A stretch of DNA of 64,000 bases, taken from assembly GCA_016713025.1 (NCBI GenBank), contig JADJPZ010000002.1, forward strand, positions 372,001 through 436,000, in the 5' to 3' direction. The notes beneath the pieces are model-generated. The model did not search any database and was not told the DNA's origin. It was given only the letters and a program-made list of their open reading frames with translations. This DNA comes from Saprospiraceae bacterium. GTDB lineage: Bacteria; Bacteroidota; Bacteroidia; Chitinophagales; Saprospiraceae. Of the stretch, positions 46,345 through 56,313 are shown piece by piece (the first letter of the stretch is position 1; every line of letters starts with the position of its first letter). A program made the translations under genes and the position numbers.

Positions 46345-46517
46345 GCTGATGTTTTAATCTTGAGTAGTTTCAACGCAAAAAGTACAATTAAAAGTATAAA
46401 GGCAAGCCTTAAAATGATTTCATTTATTTAGGATCAAAACGACTTCTCTGACCATTCATTGTCAATTTTGTTTCAAATTGCACCTTCCAGACGAGCTATT
46501 TCATAAAGTATAAGTTA

Positions 46518-46584
46518 GAGTATGTTATTATGAGTAAGATTATATTTGTTTTACTTAGTTTGTTCCGGAAAGTTTAAACATACT
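46518..46584. repeat. Short inverted-repeat element with AGTATGTT ends
   Basis: GAGTATGTTA (46518-46527) faces TAAACATACT (46575-46584). The ends resemble those of the 1221-1448 element. Inside is TATATTTG (46541-46548), a possible -7 box for the next gene. It could be a deleted relative of that element or a coincidence. The rest of 46345-46657 shows nothing notable. Confidence 0.35.
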
Positions 46585-46657
46585 TTTAGTAGATAGTAAA
46601 CTTATAATTTACAGAATGGTTGTAGATATAAACACGCCATGTTCAAAATCAAAAACA

Positions 46658-47116
46658 ATGCTCAAAAGTATATTAAAAACCTTGCAGGAAACCACAGATG
46701 TAATAGTAGAAAAGGCGACTGAACTCAATGATGTTGCTAAAGAAAAAATTCATGACGCCAAAGAACTTACAAAAGATAAAGTACTTTCACTCATTGAAGA
46801 ATGGATTGTCATATTGCCAAATCTGACTCGTTCCGGATTTCACATTTCTTCATTTGGGGTAAATATGTCTTTAAATCCGTGCTTGATGGTGGAAATGATG
46901 GGAAAAACTTCAGATTTTGATGAAGAAAAACTTCAAATATTGATGGAGGAATTTAAAAATGAAAAGTCTGTAAGGTTGCTTTTGAATGCTATTAAATCAA
47001 CCATTTTGATGCACAAAAAAGCAGGATTACCTATAAATGATGAATTGATAGTAAAACTTGATGTAAAACTCTCTCCCGAGATAAAAGTCTATATCGGAAA
47101 ACCAATTACATTATGA
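46658..47116 (+). CDS. Protein of unknown function, coupled to MOSC gene
   Basis: 152 residues from the ATG at 46658; an upstream in-frame ATG at 46616 would add 14 residues. The N-terminus is a long amphipathic helix (LKTLQETTDVIVEKATELND and beyond) similar to LEA-like or apolipoprotein-type helices. The rest (LPNLTRSGFHISSFGVNMSL, VKLDVKLSPEIKVYIGKPIT) is beta-rich. No TM segment and no known domain. The stop overlaps the next start (ATGA), so the two genes are translationally coupled. Confidence 0.65.
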   Translation: MLKSILKTLQETTDVIVEKATELNDVAKEKIHDAKELTKDKVLSLIEEWIVILPNLTRSGFHISSFGVNMSLNPCLMVEMMGKTSDFDEEKLQILMEEFKNEKSVRLLLNAIKSTILMHKKAGLPINDELIVKLDVKLSPEIKVYIGKPITL

Positions 47117-47919
47117 AATTAATTGTCAAAGAATTATGGATCTATCCGGTCAAAAGCATGGGTGGTATCAGTATGTCTGAAGCAAAGGCATTAAGAGCAG
47201 GCTTTGAATATGATAGACGATGGATGCTCCTCGACCATGAAAATAAGTTCATCACACAAAGGCAAGTACCTGAACTGGCACTCTTTAAGACCAGTATCAG
47301 TGATGGGCAACTGACACTGACCTACAACAATCATTCATATCATATCAGAGTAGATGAACATACCTCTGAAAATATAAACACCAATGTATGGGAGGATGAC
47401 GCATCGACGATGAGAGTTAGTCCTTTGGTTGATGAATGGCTAGGAGATGCACTAAAAATGAAAGTCAGATTGGTGAAGATATGTAATGAACAATCGAGAA
47501 TCCACCACAATAAAAATCACGATATCCATCTTCCGGTAAGCCTTGCTGATGGTTATCCTTATCTTGTGGCAGGGACAGCAAGCCTTGACTTGCTAAATAA
47601 TAAACTTGATGCACCTATACAAATGAGTCGTTTCAGACCAAATATTGTAGTTGTAACCACGGAAGCGCATGAAGAAGATATATGGAAAGAGTGTAAGACC
47701 GGAACTGCAGAATTTCTGAATATGAAACCTTGTGGCAGATGTACGATGATCACTATCGACCAAAATACAGCACAAATCAATAATGAGCCTCTCAAAATTT
47801 TAAACCAATACAGAAAATCTCTAAATAGTGTACTTTTTGGTACTAACATGATGTGTACCAAAGATGGTTTAGTCACTGTTGGGGATGAGATGATGATACA
47901 TGGAACATCTCGCGGGTAG
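47113..47919 (+). CDS. MOSC-domain protein (YcbX/mARC-like)
   Basis: A 268-residue protein with N-terminal MOSC_N beta-barrel (LWIYPVKSMGGISMSEAKAL, YDRRWMLLDHENKFITQRQ) and C-terminal MOSC domain (SRFRPNIVVVTTEAHEEDIW, MKPCGRCTMITID). The Cys in KPCGRC corresponds to the molybdenum-ligating Cys of mARC/YcbX proteins, which reduce N-hydroxylated compounds with the molybdenum cofactor. The C-terminal ferredoxin domain of YcbX is absent, so a separate electron donor is needed. It overlaps the preceding gene by 4 bp. Confidence 0.92.
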   Translation: MKLIVKELWIYPVKSMGGISMSEAKALRAGFEYDRRWMLLDHENKFITQRQVPELALFKTSISDGQLTLTYNNHSYHIRVDEHTSENINTNVWEDDASTMRVSPLVDEWLGDALKMKVRLVKICNEQSRIHHNKNHDIHLPVSLADGYPYLVAGTASLDLLNNKLDAPIQMSRFRPNIVVVTTEAHEEDIWKECKTGTAEFLNMKPCGRCTMITIDQNTAQINNEPLKILNQYRKSLNSVLFGTNMMCTKDGLVTVGDEMMIHGTSRG

Positions 47920-48233
47920 TTACTGACTAACAGAAATTGAAAAGTCAAATACGAAAATAGATAACCTTATAATATTCAAATGTTTTCCAACCTTTCCCAT
48001 GCCTAATCCGCAGACTGGCCTAAAGAAAAAACTCCTTCATTACCAATTTTTGTCCTGACGGTCTGGGATTTGAAGACATCCAACGTGGTAAAAAGCAAAA
48101 CTGTGACCAATTTATTTAACACAAAATTAAACTTTGAGTCCACTCCGAAAAGTATTTAATAATTGATTCACAAATATAGTATAAAAAAGAACATATGTTT
48201 TAAATTTGTGATATCAAAATAACTTTAATCCGG
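47920..48233. other. 314-bp intergenic region before the transposase relic
   Basis: No gene. The last 100 bases before 48234 are AT-rich and probably include the left end of the decayed insertion element, but I could not define its terminal inverted repeat. Confidence 0.35.
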
Positions 48234-49913
48234 ATGCTAAAAAAATCATCAAAGCACCTACAGTTGGATATGTTTTCAAGCCCTGTTTCATTATTTAGTG
48301 GCAAGGTACAAACAGTGTATGAAAATCCTGATGCCTGGCATAATCTATTTCGCAAAGAAGTGATTATGCGCATAGACGAGGAGTTGTTCAGTCCTTTATA
48401 TAGTGATAGTCAAGGCAGACCAAATGCATCCATACGAGTAATGATAGGGATGATGATATTGAAGGAAGCAGATGGTTTGAGTGATGAGAAGATATTTGAA
48501 AACTGTAGATTCAACTTGTTATATCGAAGTGCATTAGGGTTATTAAATTTAAGCGACACCATACCTACAGAATCCACTTACTATCTATTTCGGCACAATG
48601 TAGCAGCTTATGACAAGGAAAACGGAAAAAATCTATTTGCAGAAGTATTTGCCCAGACGACAAAAGGATCAATGTATTGAATTTGGAGTAAGCGGCAAGA
48701 AAATAAGAATGGACAGTAAGTTATTGGGAAGTAATATAGCATGGTTGAGCCGTTACGAATTGATACATAAAACGTTAGAGCTTTATTACAAGGAAATAAA
48801 AGACAATGCTCACTTAGAAGCTACACTTAAAGAGAAGCTGGAAGACGCACTAAAAATGCAAGGAGACAAAGTAGTGTACACCCATACGAGCCAGGAAGTT
48901 AAGAGTAAATTAAAAGAGTTAGGTACCCTGATATCGAAAGTATTAGAGGCTAACCGAAGGCTCACAAACAGACAGTTACAAAACATTACAAAGAGTATTC
49001 ACCGAACAGTACGAGATCACCGAAGATAAAATGATAGTAGCCAAAGAAAAAGAATCCATATCGGCGCAGTCTGTGCAATCGCCACACGATACCGACAGTA
49101 CCTACCGTAGCAAAGGGAGGTAACGATGGACAAAAAAACAAGAAGTAAAAGGCTACAGTGTGAATGTAACGGAGACATGCGATGATGAAAATCTAAATTT
49201 AATTACGAATGTCAATGTTAAAGTAGTAAGTACTCCTGACACTGACTTCTAAAAGAAGATACCGAAAAAACACAGGAAATCATATCAGATAAGATAGAAT
49301 CAGTGTATGCAGATGGTGCCTACCATAGTCCCGAAAATCAAAACTATTGTAAAGACAACGATATAGACTTAAACCTACAAGCAATACAAGGGCCAAAGGA
49401 AGATACGAGTTGGAAATGACGGAAGACCAAACATTGCAAGTAAAAGATACACAAACTGGTGAAGAAGTAGAAAGTATAAAAGTAATCAGTAAAGATGGTA
49501 CTGAAAAATGGCGAATAAAGACAGGCGAATCATACAGATATATCACGCAAAAAGAAATAGATACCTACCAGATCAGGAAGAAAATAGAATCTACACCAAA
49601 AGAAGAAATACAGAGAAGAAACAATGTTGAAGCCACCATATTTCAGGTAAGTTATCACTACCCCAATGCAAAGAGTAGGTATAGGGGATTAAGCAAACAT
49701 CAAATGTGGGCCAACATGAGATGTTTATGGGTGAACTTTGTCCGAATCGTAAATTTTGTGACAGAAAATGGCCAAAACTTGCCAAATATTGCCCTAAATT
49801 TCATCAAAACAATTGTGATGGTCTATACGAGGCGTCAGATTATAAAAACCTTATTTCAAGATGTCAATTTTTTATCCCGTCAGCCCAAGAGTACTATTTT
49901 ATGCGATTTTTAA
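48234..49913 (+). pseudogene. IS1182-type (DDE) transposase, decayed by multiple frameshifts
   Basis: Consecutive fragments in different frames follow the order of IS1182-family transposases: MIGMMILKEADGLSDEKIFE and IPTESTYYLFRHNVAAY (first frame to 48680), GKKIRMDSKLLGSNIAWLSR (to 49029), then AQSVQSPHDTDSTYR, VKGYSVNVTETCDDE, ESVYADGAYHSPENQ, and RRNNVEATIFQVSYHYPN. The three acidic catalytic positions (HDTD, ADGAY, NVEAT) are still recognisable. At least four frame changes separate the parts, of both insertion and deletion type, so this is real decay and not one reading error. It ends about 100 bp before the TetR gene. Confidence 0.85.
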
Positions 49914-50014
49914 AAATAGAGCTTTTCGGAGCGGACTCAACTTTACAATTGAACTGCAATAGTTTTAAATTGTATTGTGATAGCATTACTATTAAATCGG
50001 TTAATTTTACTCTT

Positions 50015-50686
50015 ATGAATTATACTTTGTTTCGTTTTTCTCCCAATATCAAAAAGGATACATATCTTAAGGACCCTTTTAGCAGTGAGCTCGGTCATAA
50101 CATCATCAGAGAAAGTGTGAATATGATCGATGAAATTGGTTTTGAAGACTTTACTTTCAAAAAATTGGCTTTTCGAATCGAAACTACAGAAGCTACCATT
50201 TATCGATATTTTGAAAATAAGCAAAAGCTGCTTATGTATCTCACTTCCTGGTATTGGTGTTGGATAGAATATCACCTGGCATTAAAAAACACTAATATCC
50301 AATCGCCGGTTGAAAGACTTCAGAATGCAATCAGAGTAATAGCCCATTCTGAAAACTATGAAAACGAGCAACTTGACATGCAACGGCTTTTTAATATCAT
50401 CTGTCTTGAATCATCAAAGTCTTATATGATCAAAAATGTAGATGATATGAATAAATCAGGATTGTATTTTAATTATAAAAAGATCGTGGGACATATCAGT
50501 GACATTTTACTTGAAATCAATCCGGAATACAGATACCCTCACATGCTGATTTCTACTATGATTGAAGGTGTCCACCATCAAAAATATTTTTCGATTCATC
50601 TTCCGTCACTTACTGACAAACGCGAAAATGAAGACTTTATTTATGATTTTTATACCCAAATGACCTTTTCAACAATATCTAAATGA
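50015..50686 (+). CDS. TetR-family regulator of the adjoining export operon
   Basis: 223 residues from the ATG at 50015; upstream reading in the same frame belongs to the IS relic. The helix-turn-helix reads IDEIGFEDFTFKKLAFRIET…TEATIYRYFENKQKLLMYLT (about 45-90), a standard TetR DNA-binding domain. The ligand domain is not recognisable, as usual. Its stop overlaps the ABC gene start (ATGA), so it is the first gene of the exporter operon and probably its local repressor or regulator. Confidence 0.88.
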   Translation: MNYTLFRFSPNIKKDTYLKDPFSSELGHNIIRESVNMIDEIGFEDFTFKKLAFRIETTEATIYRYFENKQKLLMYLTSWYWCWIEYHLALKNTNIQSPVERLQNAIRVIAHSENYENEQLDMQRLFNIICLESSKSYMIKNVDDMNKSGLYFNYKKIVGHISDILLEINPEYRYPHMLISTMIEGVHHQKYFSIHLPSLTDKRENEDFIYDFYTQMTFSTISK

Positions 50687-52367
50687 CACAGAATACGTTT
50701 ACACCATTACAGCGATTTTTCAGAATGTTGGAGCCAAATGGTAAAGCCATCAGAAATCTCTATATATTCGCTATCATCAATGGACTGATTGCCCTGAGCC
50801 TTCCGCTGGGTATTCAGGCGATAATCAACCTGATACAAGGGGGAGAAATTTCTGCCTCCTGGATACTATTAGTAGCTATAGTGCTTTTAGGATATTTGTT
50901 TAGCGGGGTATTGCAAATTGTGCAATTGCGCATTACTGAGGATTTGCAAAAGGATATATTTATCAGGTCTGCGTTTGACTTTGCCTATCGTATCCCCAGG
51001 ATAAAAATGGAAGTACTTGAAAAACATTATGCCCCGGAACTAATGAACCGTTTTTTTGATACCATCACTATACAAAAAGGGGTTGCTAAAATTTTGATGG
51101 AATTTACAGCAGCGGCTTTATCTATTTTATTCGGGTTGATCCTTTTGTCTTTTTACCATCCATTTTTTATACTCTTTAGTATTTTAGTTGTCCTGATTGT
51201 TTTTGTTTTGGGCAGATACATATTTCACAGAGGCCTTCGTTCCAGCATTACGGAATCCAAGTATAAATACAAGGTTGCCTTCTGGCTCGAAGAAGTAGCC
51301 CGTACCAATACAACGTTCAGACTTTCATGCGACGGTTCACTACCTGTTAAGAAAACGGATGAGCTGGTTTCGTCCTATATTGATGCCAGAGAAGTTCATT
51401 TTGGGGTTTTACTGCGACAATATTACGTCTTTTTGATTTTCAAACTTTTGATCGCAGCAGGATTTTTGCTTCTTGGAGGTATCCTGGTCTTCAACCAACA
51501 GATGAATATAGGACAGTTTGTTGCCGCTGAAATTATTGTGCTATTACTTATAAGCTCGGTCGAAAAACTTCTGCTCATCATGGAAAACATTTATGATCTC
51601 CTTACCTCTATAGAAAAGATTGGCCAGGTCATGGATATGGATCTGGAAAATTCAGATTCCGCATCCATTCAGGATGTAAACAAACCTGAAGGACTATCTG
51701 TAAATATCAATCAGCTTTACTTTAAGTATCCTGATGACAATGAATACAGTTTGAAAGGTCTTAATCTGAATATTGATGCCAATGAACGCGTTTGTATTAC
51801 CGGTTCCAATGGTAGTGGCAAGGCGACTTTGCTTAAACTCATGACAGCATTTTTGAACCGCAAAGAGGAACAATTCTCTACGACAATATCCCTTTGAAAA
51901 ATTTTAATGTTACAGAGCTTCGCGGCATCATTGCTGAGTGTATCACACAGGACAGAATTTTCGACGGAACTTTGTTGGAAAACCTGACTGTTGGAAAACA
52001 ATTTAAACTTGAAAAAATCGGTGAAATCCTCGATCAGGTAGGACTGGCTTCGTTTGTCCAACAATTGCCTGAAGGGTATTCCACCAAAATTGGTCCACAG
52101 GGAAGAAGGTTGCCCGGAAGTATATCTCAAAAGGTCATATTGGCCAGAAACCTGCTTAAAAACCCAAGGCTTCTTATTATTGAAGATATTTTTAAAAATC
52201 TGGAAAGGAAAGAAAAACTTGATTTATTTAAAACCGTCCTGGATACTAACAAATCCAAAACTATTGTCATTGTATCCAAAGACCCTGATATCATGAAGCT
52301 TACTGACAAAGTAATTACCCTGGAACAAGGAGAAGTTTCAAAGGTGGTTTTAAACTCCAAAAAATAA
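50683..52367 (+). CDS. ABC exporter with degenerate nucleotide-binding domain (one-base frameshift)
   Basis: About 561 residues if one A is added near 51867-51875: the first frame ends KEEQFSTTISL, the other continues ILYDNIPLKNFNVTELRG. Residues 1-310 are a six-helix type I exporter membrane domain (LSLPLGIQAIINLIQGGEIS, FVAAEIIVLLLISSVEKLLL). The NBD is unusual: Walker A GSNGSGKAT with Ala for Ser/Thr (near 378-382), signature LPGSISQK instead of LSGGQ, Walker B LLIIEDIF with E-D for D-E, and VSKD where the switch His is expected. The family with HlyD and TolC partners is known to me from Bacteroidota with similar changes. ATP hydrolysis is doubtful. Confidence 0.85.
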
Positions 52368-52372
52368 AACAT

Positions 52373-53734
52373 ATGTTAAACCTATCCGATAAAAGCATCA
52401 ACCATCTTATAAAAAAGGACCAGCACAAGTCTTTAAATAAAATCACGGATCTGTACCGCTATAGTCATGACAGATTGGTGAAAATTTTAATCGCCATGTT
52501 TTTTTTGGTTCTGCTATTAATGTTTATGCCCTGGACCCAAAACGTCAGGTCAAAAGGTCAGCTTATTGCACTGAATCCTGAGCAAAGGCCCCAAACCATT
52601 CAATCAGTCATAGCCGGTAGAATCGAAAAATGGTATGTCGCCGAGGGACAATATGTCAATAAAGGAGATACGATTCTGAAGATTTCTGAGGTTAAGGATG
52701 AGTATTTTGATCCTGAACTTTTGAACAATACTCAACTCCAGCTGGATGCGAAGGAATACTCTAAATTGTCTTATGAAGAAAAAGTGAAGGCCCTTGACAA
52801 TCAAATCAGTGCGCTCAAATCATCATTGGATCTCAAAATACAGCAAGCCAAAAATAAAGTCAGACAGAATGAACTCAAAGTAACTTCAGACAGTATTGAG
52901 TATATGGCTTCAAAGGTCAATTTTAGCGTAGCCAATGAGCAGTATGAGCGATTCAAAACGCTTTTTGACGATGGTCTCAGATCTCTTACTGACCTGGAAA
53001 ACAGGCAAGTGAAGATGCAGGAGGCACAGGCAAAGCTGATATCACAGGAAAACAAATACCTGACTTCAAAAAACGAATTGCTCAACAACCGTATAGAACT
53101 CAACAGTATTCAGGCAGATTATCGGGACAAGATAGCTAAAGCAAATTCTGATAAGTTCTCAGCCATTTCCGGAAAATTTGATACTGAAGCAGCCATCAAT
53201 AAAATCCAAAATCAATATAACAGTTATGAAGTGCGTACATCACTTTATTACATTCTGGCACCTCAGGATGGATATGTTACTCAGGCCCGACAGACTGGAT
53301 TGGGTGAAACCATCAAGGAAGGCGCTGAAATAGTAAGTATCATGCCATCAAAATATGATCTTGCTATTCAAATGTACATCAAGCCTCTTGATCTTCCGCT
53401 GTTTGAAAAAGGTCAGAAAGTCATGATTCAGTTTGACGGGTGGCCGGCGATCATCTTCTCCGGATGGCCGGGAGTGTCTTTTGGTACTTTTGAAGGAAAG
53501 GTATTGGCTATGGATAATTTTACTTCAGATAATCAACTTTACAGGGTTCTGGTCATCCCTTCTCCCGGTAGTCCAAACTGGCCTGAACAACTTAGGGTAG
53601 GCGCCGGAGTAAAGACGATTACTCTTCTTAAAAATGTTAGTGTGTGGTATGAAATATGGAGACAAATCAATGGATTTCCGCCGGATTATTACAAAGTAAA
53701 TCCAACAATGATTCAAAAAGATGAGAAAAAATAG
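52373..53734 (+). CDS. HlyD-family periplasmic adaptor
   Basis: A 453-residue membrane-fusion protein. A cytosolic N-terminus of about 35 residues and one TM (KILIAMFFLVLLLMFMPW) are followed by the lipoyl half QSVIAGRIEKWYVAEGQYVN, a long coiled-coil hairpin (about 120-290, with ALDNQISALKSSLDLKIQQA), the second lipoyl half YYILAPQDGYVTQARQTGLG and a beta barrel. It bridges the inner-membrane ABC protein and the TolC-like channel. It begins 5 bp after the ABC gene. The C-terminal extension (WYEIWRQINGFPPDYYKVNP) is typical for this subgroup. Confidence 0.92.
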   Translation: MLNLSDKSINHLIKKDQHKSLNKITDLYRYSHDRLVKILIAMFFLVLLLMFMPWTQNVRSKGQLIALNPEQRPQTIQSVIAGRIEKWYVAEGQYVNKGDTILKISEVKDEYFDPELLNNTQLQLDAKEYSKLSYEEKVKALDNQISALKSSLDLKIQQAKNKVRQNELKVTSDSIEYMASKVNFSVANEQYERFKTLFDDGLRSLTDLENRQVKMQEAQAKLISQENKYLTSKNELLNNRIELNSIQADYRDKIAKANSDKFSAISGKFDTEAAINKIQNQYNSYEVRTSLYYILAPQDGYVTQARQTGLGETIKEGAEIVSIMPSKYDLAIQMYIKPLDLPLFEKGQKVMIQFDGWPAIIFSGWPGVSFGTFEGKVLAMDNFTSDNQLYRVLVIPSPGSPNWPEQLRVGAGVKTITLLKNVSVWYEIWRQINGFPPDYYKVNPTMIQKDEKK

Positions 53735-55154
53735 AAATCAGGAAGTGCACATGTAGTGGTTAACTATTGTTGCCTTTTTATTTTTAACTTTCAATACAAA
53801 TAGCCAGGCGGTGGTATTGCATCCCGATACTTTTCTAACGGATGTGGTCAGATTTCACCCTTTGGCCAACAGGGCTAAATTAAGAAACGATATGGCTGCA
53901 GCAGAACTGTTAAAGTCCAAAGGATTGCTCGATCCTTCTTTAAACAGCAATGTTCAGCAAAAATATTTTGCAGATAAAAATTATTATAGCCTGATCAATG
54001 GAGAACTGAAGATTCCGACATTTTACGGTATCGACTTCAAAACAGGATATGATCTCAACAGGGGTGTGTTTTTAGGTCCTGAAAACAGTACTCCCGACAA
54101 TGGTTTGATATATGCCGGCATTTCATTACCGTTAGGGCAGGGTCTTTTGATAGATGAAAGAAGGGCTGCTATTCTCAACGCGCGCACCGGGCTTGAGATC
54201 GGCAGACTGGAAGAAATGGATATCAAAAACGAGTTGCTATATAATGCATCATACCAATATTGGCAATGGTTCAGAGCATTCAATATCTTAAATATCCTTG
54301 AAGAAGCCAATTCAGTGGCATCACAAAGATACGATGCGGTTAAAAATTTTGCCATCAATGGAGACAGACCTGCTATTGATACAGTCGAGGCAGGTATTCA
54401 GGTCCAAAATATACGTGTTTCCCTTATTGCTTCGCAACTTGACTTCCAGCAGTCACAAAATACGCTGGCCACTTTTTTATGGAATGAAAACGGTGTACCT
54501 GAAAGTACCTTTGTCAATAATATGCCTCTCAATACCGATAGTGTCTTCAATAGTCTGGAAAATGATCTGGGCAACCTTATTAGCGGTTTAAATATCAATA
54601 CACACCCTTATCTGGGTCAACTCAGAAATAAACTTATTCAGCTGGACATGGACCTGAAAATGAAAAAAGACAAACTCAAACCCAGATTAAATATTCAGTA
54701 TAATCCCCTTTCAGAAGCCATAGGAAGTCGTACAATCACAGATTACAATATCAATAATTACAAATGGGGCCTTGAGTTCAAAATGCCACTATTTCTGCGC
54801 AAGGAAAGAGGAGATGTAAAAATGGCAGATCTCAAAATCAAAGATACAGAACTTGACTTGAAGCAAAAAACCATCGAGCTTGAAGCTAAATTAAGTAATT
54901 ATATCGCTGAATGGAGTAACACCAGAAATCAGATGGAAAATTTTCAGATAGTTGTCAATCAATACAGACAAATGCTTGAAGCTGAACGGCGTCTTTTTGA
55001 TCTCGGAGAGAGCAGTTTGTTTCTGATCAATACCAGAGAACAGGCATACATCCAGGCTAATATAAAACTTACTGAGCTCATAGCCAAAAACAGAGTAGCT
55101 TATTACAGTATTTGGTATTTTGCAGGCAGGATGGCGGAAATATTGCCCGATTAA
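53721..55154 (+). CDS. TolC-like outer-membrane efflux protein, signal peptide broken by an amber codon
   Basis: The frame is open from 53757 to 55154 and contains TolC-type helical repeats (NARTGLEIGRLEEMDIKNEL, ANSVASQRYDAVKNFAINGD, LFDLGESSLFLINTREQAYI). The natural start is the ATG at 53721 overlapping hlyD, or the ATG at 53751. Both are followed by an in-frame TAG at 53754-53756, after which WLTIVAFLFLTFNTNSQA reads as the hydrophobic core and cleavage site of a signal peptide. The first later start, GTG at 53811, would lack any signal. Either a sequencing error, or a real nonsense mutation that disables export. Confidence 0.85.
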
Positions 55155-55175
55155 AATTTAAAATCTTCTGAAGTT

Positions 55176-55673
55176 ATGAACACACAACAGATTCAAATAA
55201 TTGAGACAATCATAGTTATATGCGTGTATATACTTTTGTATTTTATCACTAACATAATCATTAACAACACTTTAAAAAACACTCAACTACAAAGGCCCAG
55301 ACGTAAAATCATCGTCAAAGCAATCCATCTTTTTACTACAATAGGTGCCATTGTGTTGCTTGCAGCTATTTGGGGCTTGAATCAAAATGAAATTGCTGTA
55401 TATGCCGGCACCATTCTGACTGCATTAGGAATAGCTTTTGTCGCTCAATGGTCACTGCTGTCAAATATCACCTCGAGTATCCTTTTATTTTTTAATCACC
55501 CTTTGAATATTGGTGACCGGATCAAAATACTAGCTAAGGAATGGCCCATTGAAGGTGAAATCACAGACTTAACCTATTTTTATATACATCTGATAACAAC
55601 AGATGGAGATATAATTACCATACCCAATTCCATCCTCCTTCATACACCGGTTTCAGTAATAGTTAAAAAATAA
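55176..55673 (+). CDS. Short MscS-family mechanosensitive channel-like protein
   Basis: A 165-residue protein. One N-terminal TM (TIIVICVYILLYFITNII), a second (HLFTTIGAIVLLAAIWGL), then the pore-type helix and MscS beta domain (GTILTALGIAFVAQWSLLSN, NHPLNIGDRIKILAKEWPIE, IITIPNSILLHTPV). The C-terminal alpha/beta domain of E. coli MscS is absent; the protein stops after the beta domain. It lies 21 bp downstream of the TolC-like gene and is probably part of the operon. A role in osmotic release, or in supporting the exporter, is inferred. Confidence 0.88.
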   Translation: MNTQQIQIIETIIVICVYILLYFITNIIINNTLKNTQLQRPRRKIIVKAIHLFTTIGAIVLLAAIWGLNQNEIAVYAGTILTALGIAFVAQWSLLSNITSSILLFFNHPLNIGDRIKILAKEWPIEGEITDLTYFYIHLITTDGDIITIPNSILLHTPVSVIVKK

Positions 55674-55779
55674 AACGGATTACTTTTTTAATCCCTGATG
55701 TTAGAAATGTAGCAGATTAATAGGAAATTTAAATCCCATTTATTCAAAGTGGGTATATTGCAGTTTAAATAAAAACCAT

Positions 55780-56208
55780 ATGAATGCATCGTCTATTTTT
55801 TCTTTTGGAAACTCCTTTGTATTGATTGGCTGGATTCTTCTCGTTTTCCTGCCTGATTGGAAATATACACATGTACTTATTTTAAATGGTGTTGTAGTGT
55901 TTTTTGCGATATTGTATAGTTATTTAATAGTCAGGGATATCGGGAGTTTTGATCCAAATAGTTTCAATACTTTGGCCAATGTAAAAGCCCTGTTTCAGAA
56001 TGGTGATGCTGTTGCAGCGGGTTGGTTGCATTATCTTGCTTTTGATCTTTTTGTCGGGGCATATATCGTCAGAGAGTCAAAAAAGCTGGGTATATCGAGA
56101 TGGATTTATACCCTGATACTGCCATTTGCATTTATGTTTGGGCCTGTAGGCTATCTTCTTTACTTTATGACTAAAACAATTCAAAACAAAAGCATGGCAG
56201 TAGGTTGA
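55780..56208 (+). CDS. ABA4-like (DUF4281) membrane protein
   Basis: A 142-residue protein with four hydrophobic segments. IFSFGNSFVLIGWILLVFLP, DWKY and the conserved WLHYLAFDLFVGAYIVRESK and FGPVGYLLYFMTKTI are the marks of the DUF4281/ABA4-like family. In plants ABA4 is needed for neoxanthin formation. In bacteria a role with carotenoids or other membrane isoprenoids is only inferred, and no carotenoid gene is near. It is a single gene. Confidence 0.88.
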   Translation: MNASSIFSFGNSFVLIGWILLVFLPDWKYTHVLILNGVVVFFAILYSYLIVRDIGSFDPNSFNTLANVKALFQNGDAVAAGWLHYLAFDLFVGAYIVRESKKLGISRWIYTLILPFAFMFGPVGYLLYFMTKTIQNKSMAVG

Positions 56209-56313
56209 ACATAGCGAAACCCAATTAATATGCTCTGTTTTAACAAAAACTTAATTTATTGTTTACCAACCAAAGAGCCATGGCTTGCGTCTTTATGGTA
56301 AAATCTAATTTTT

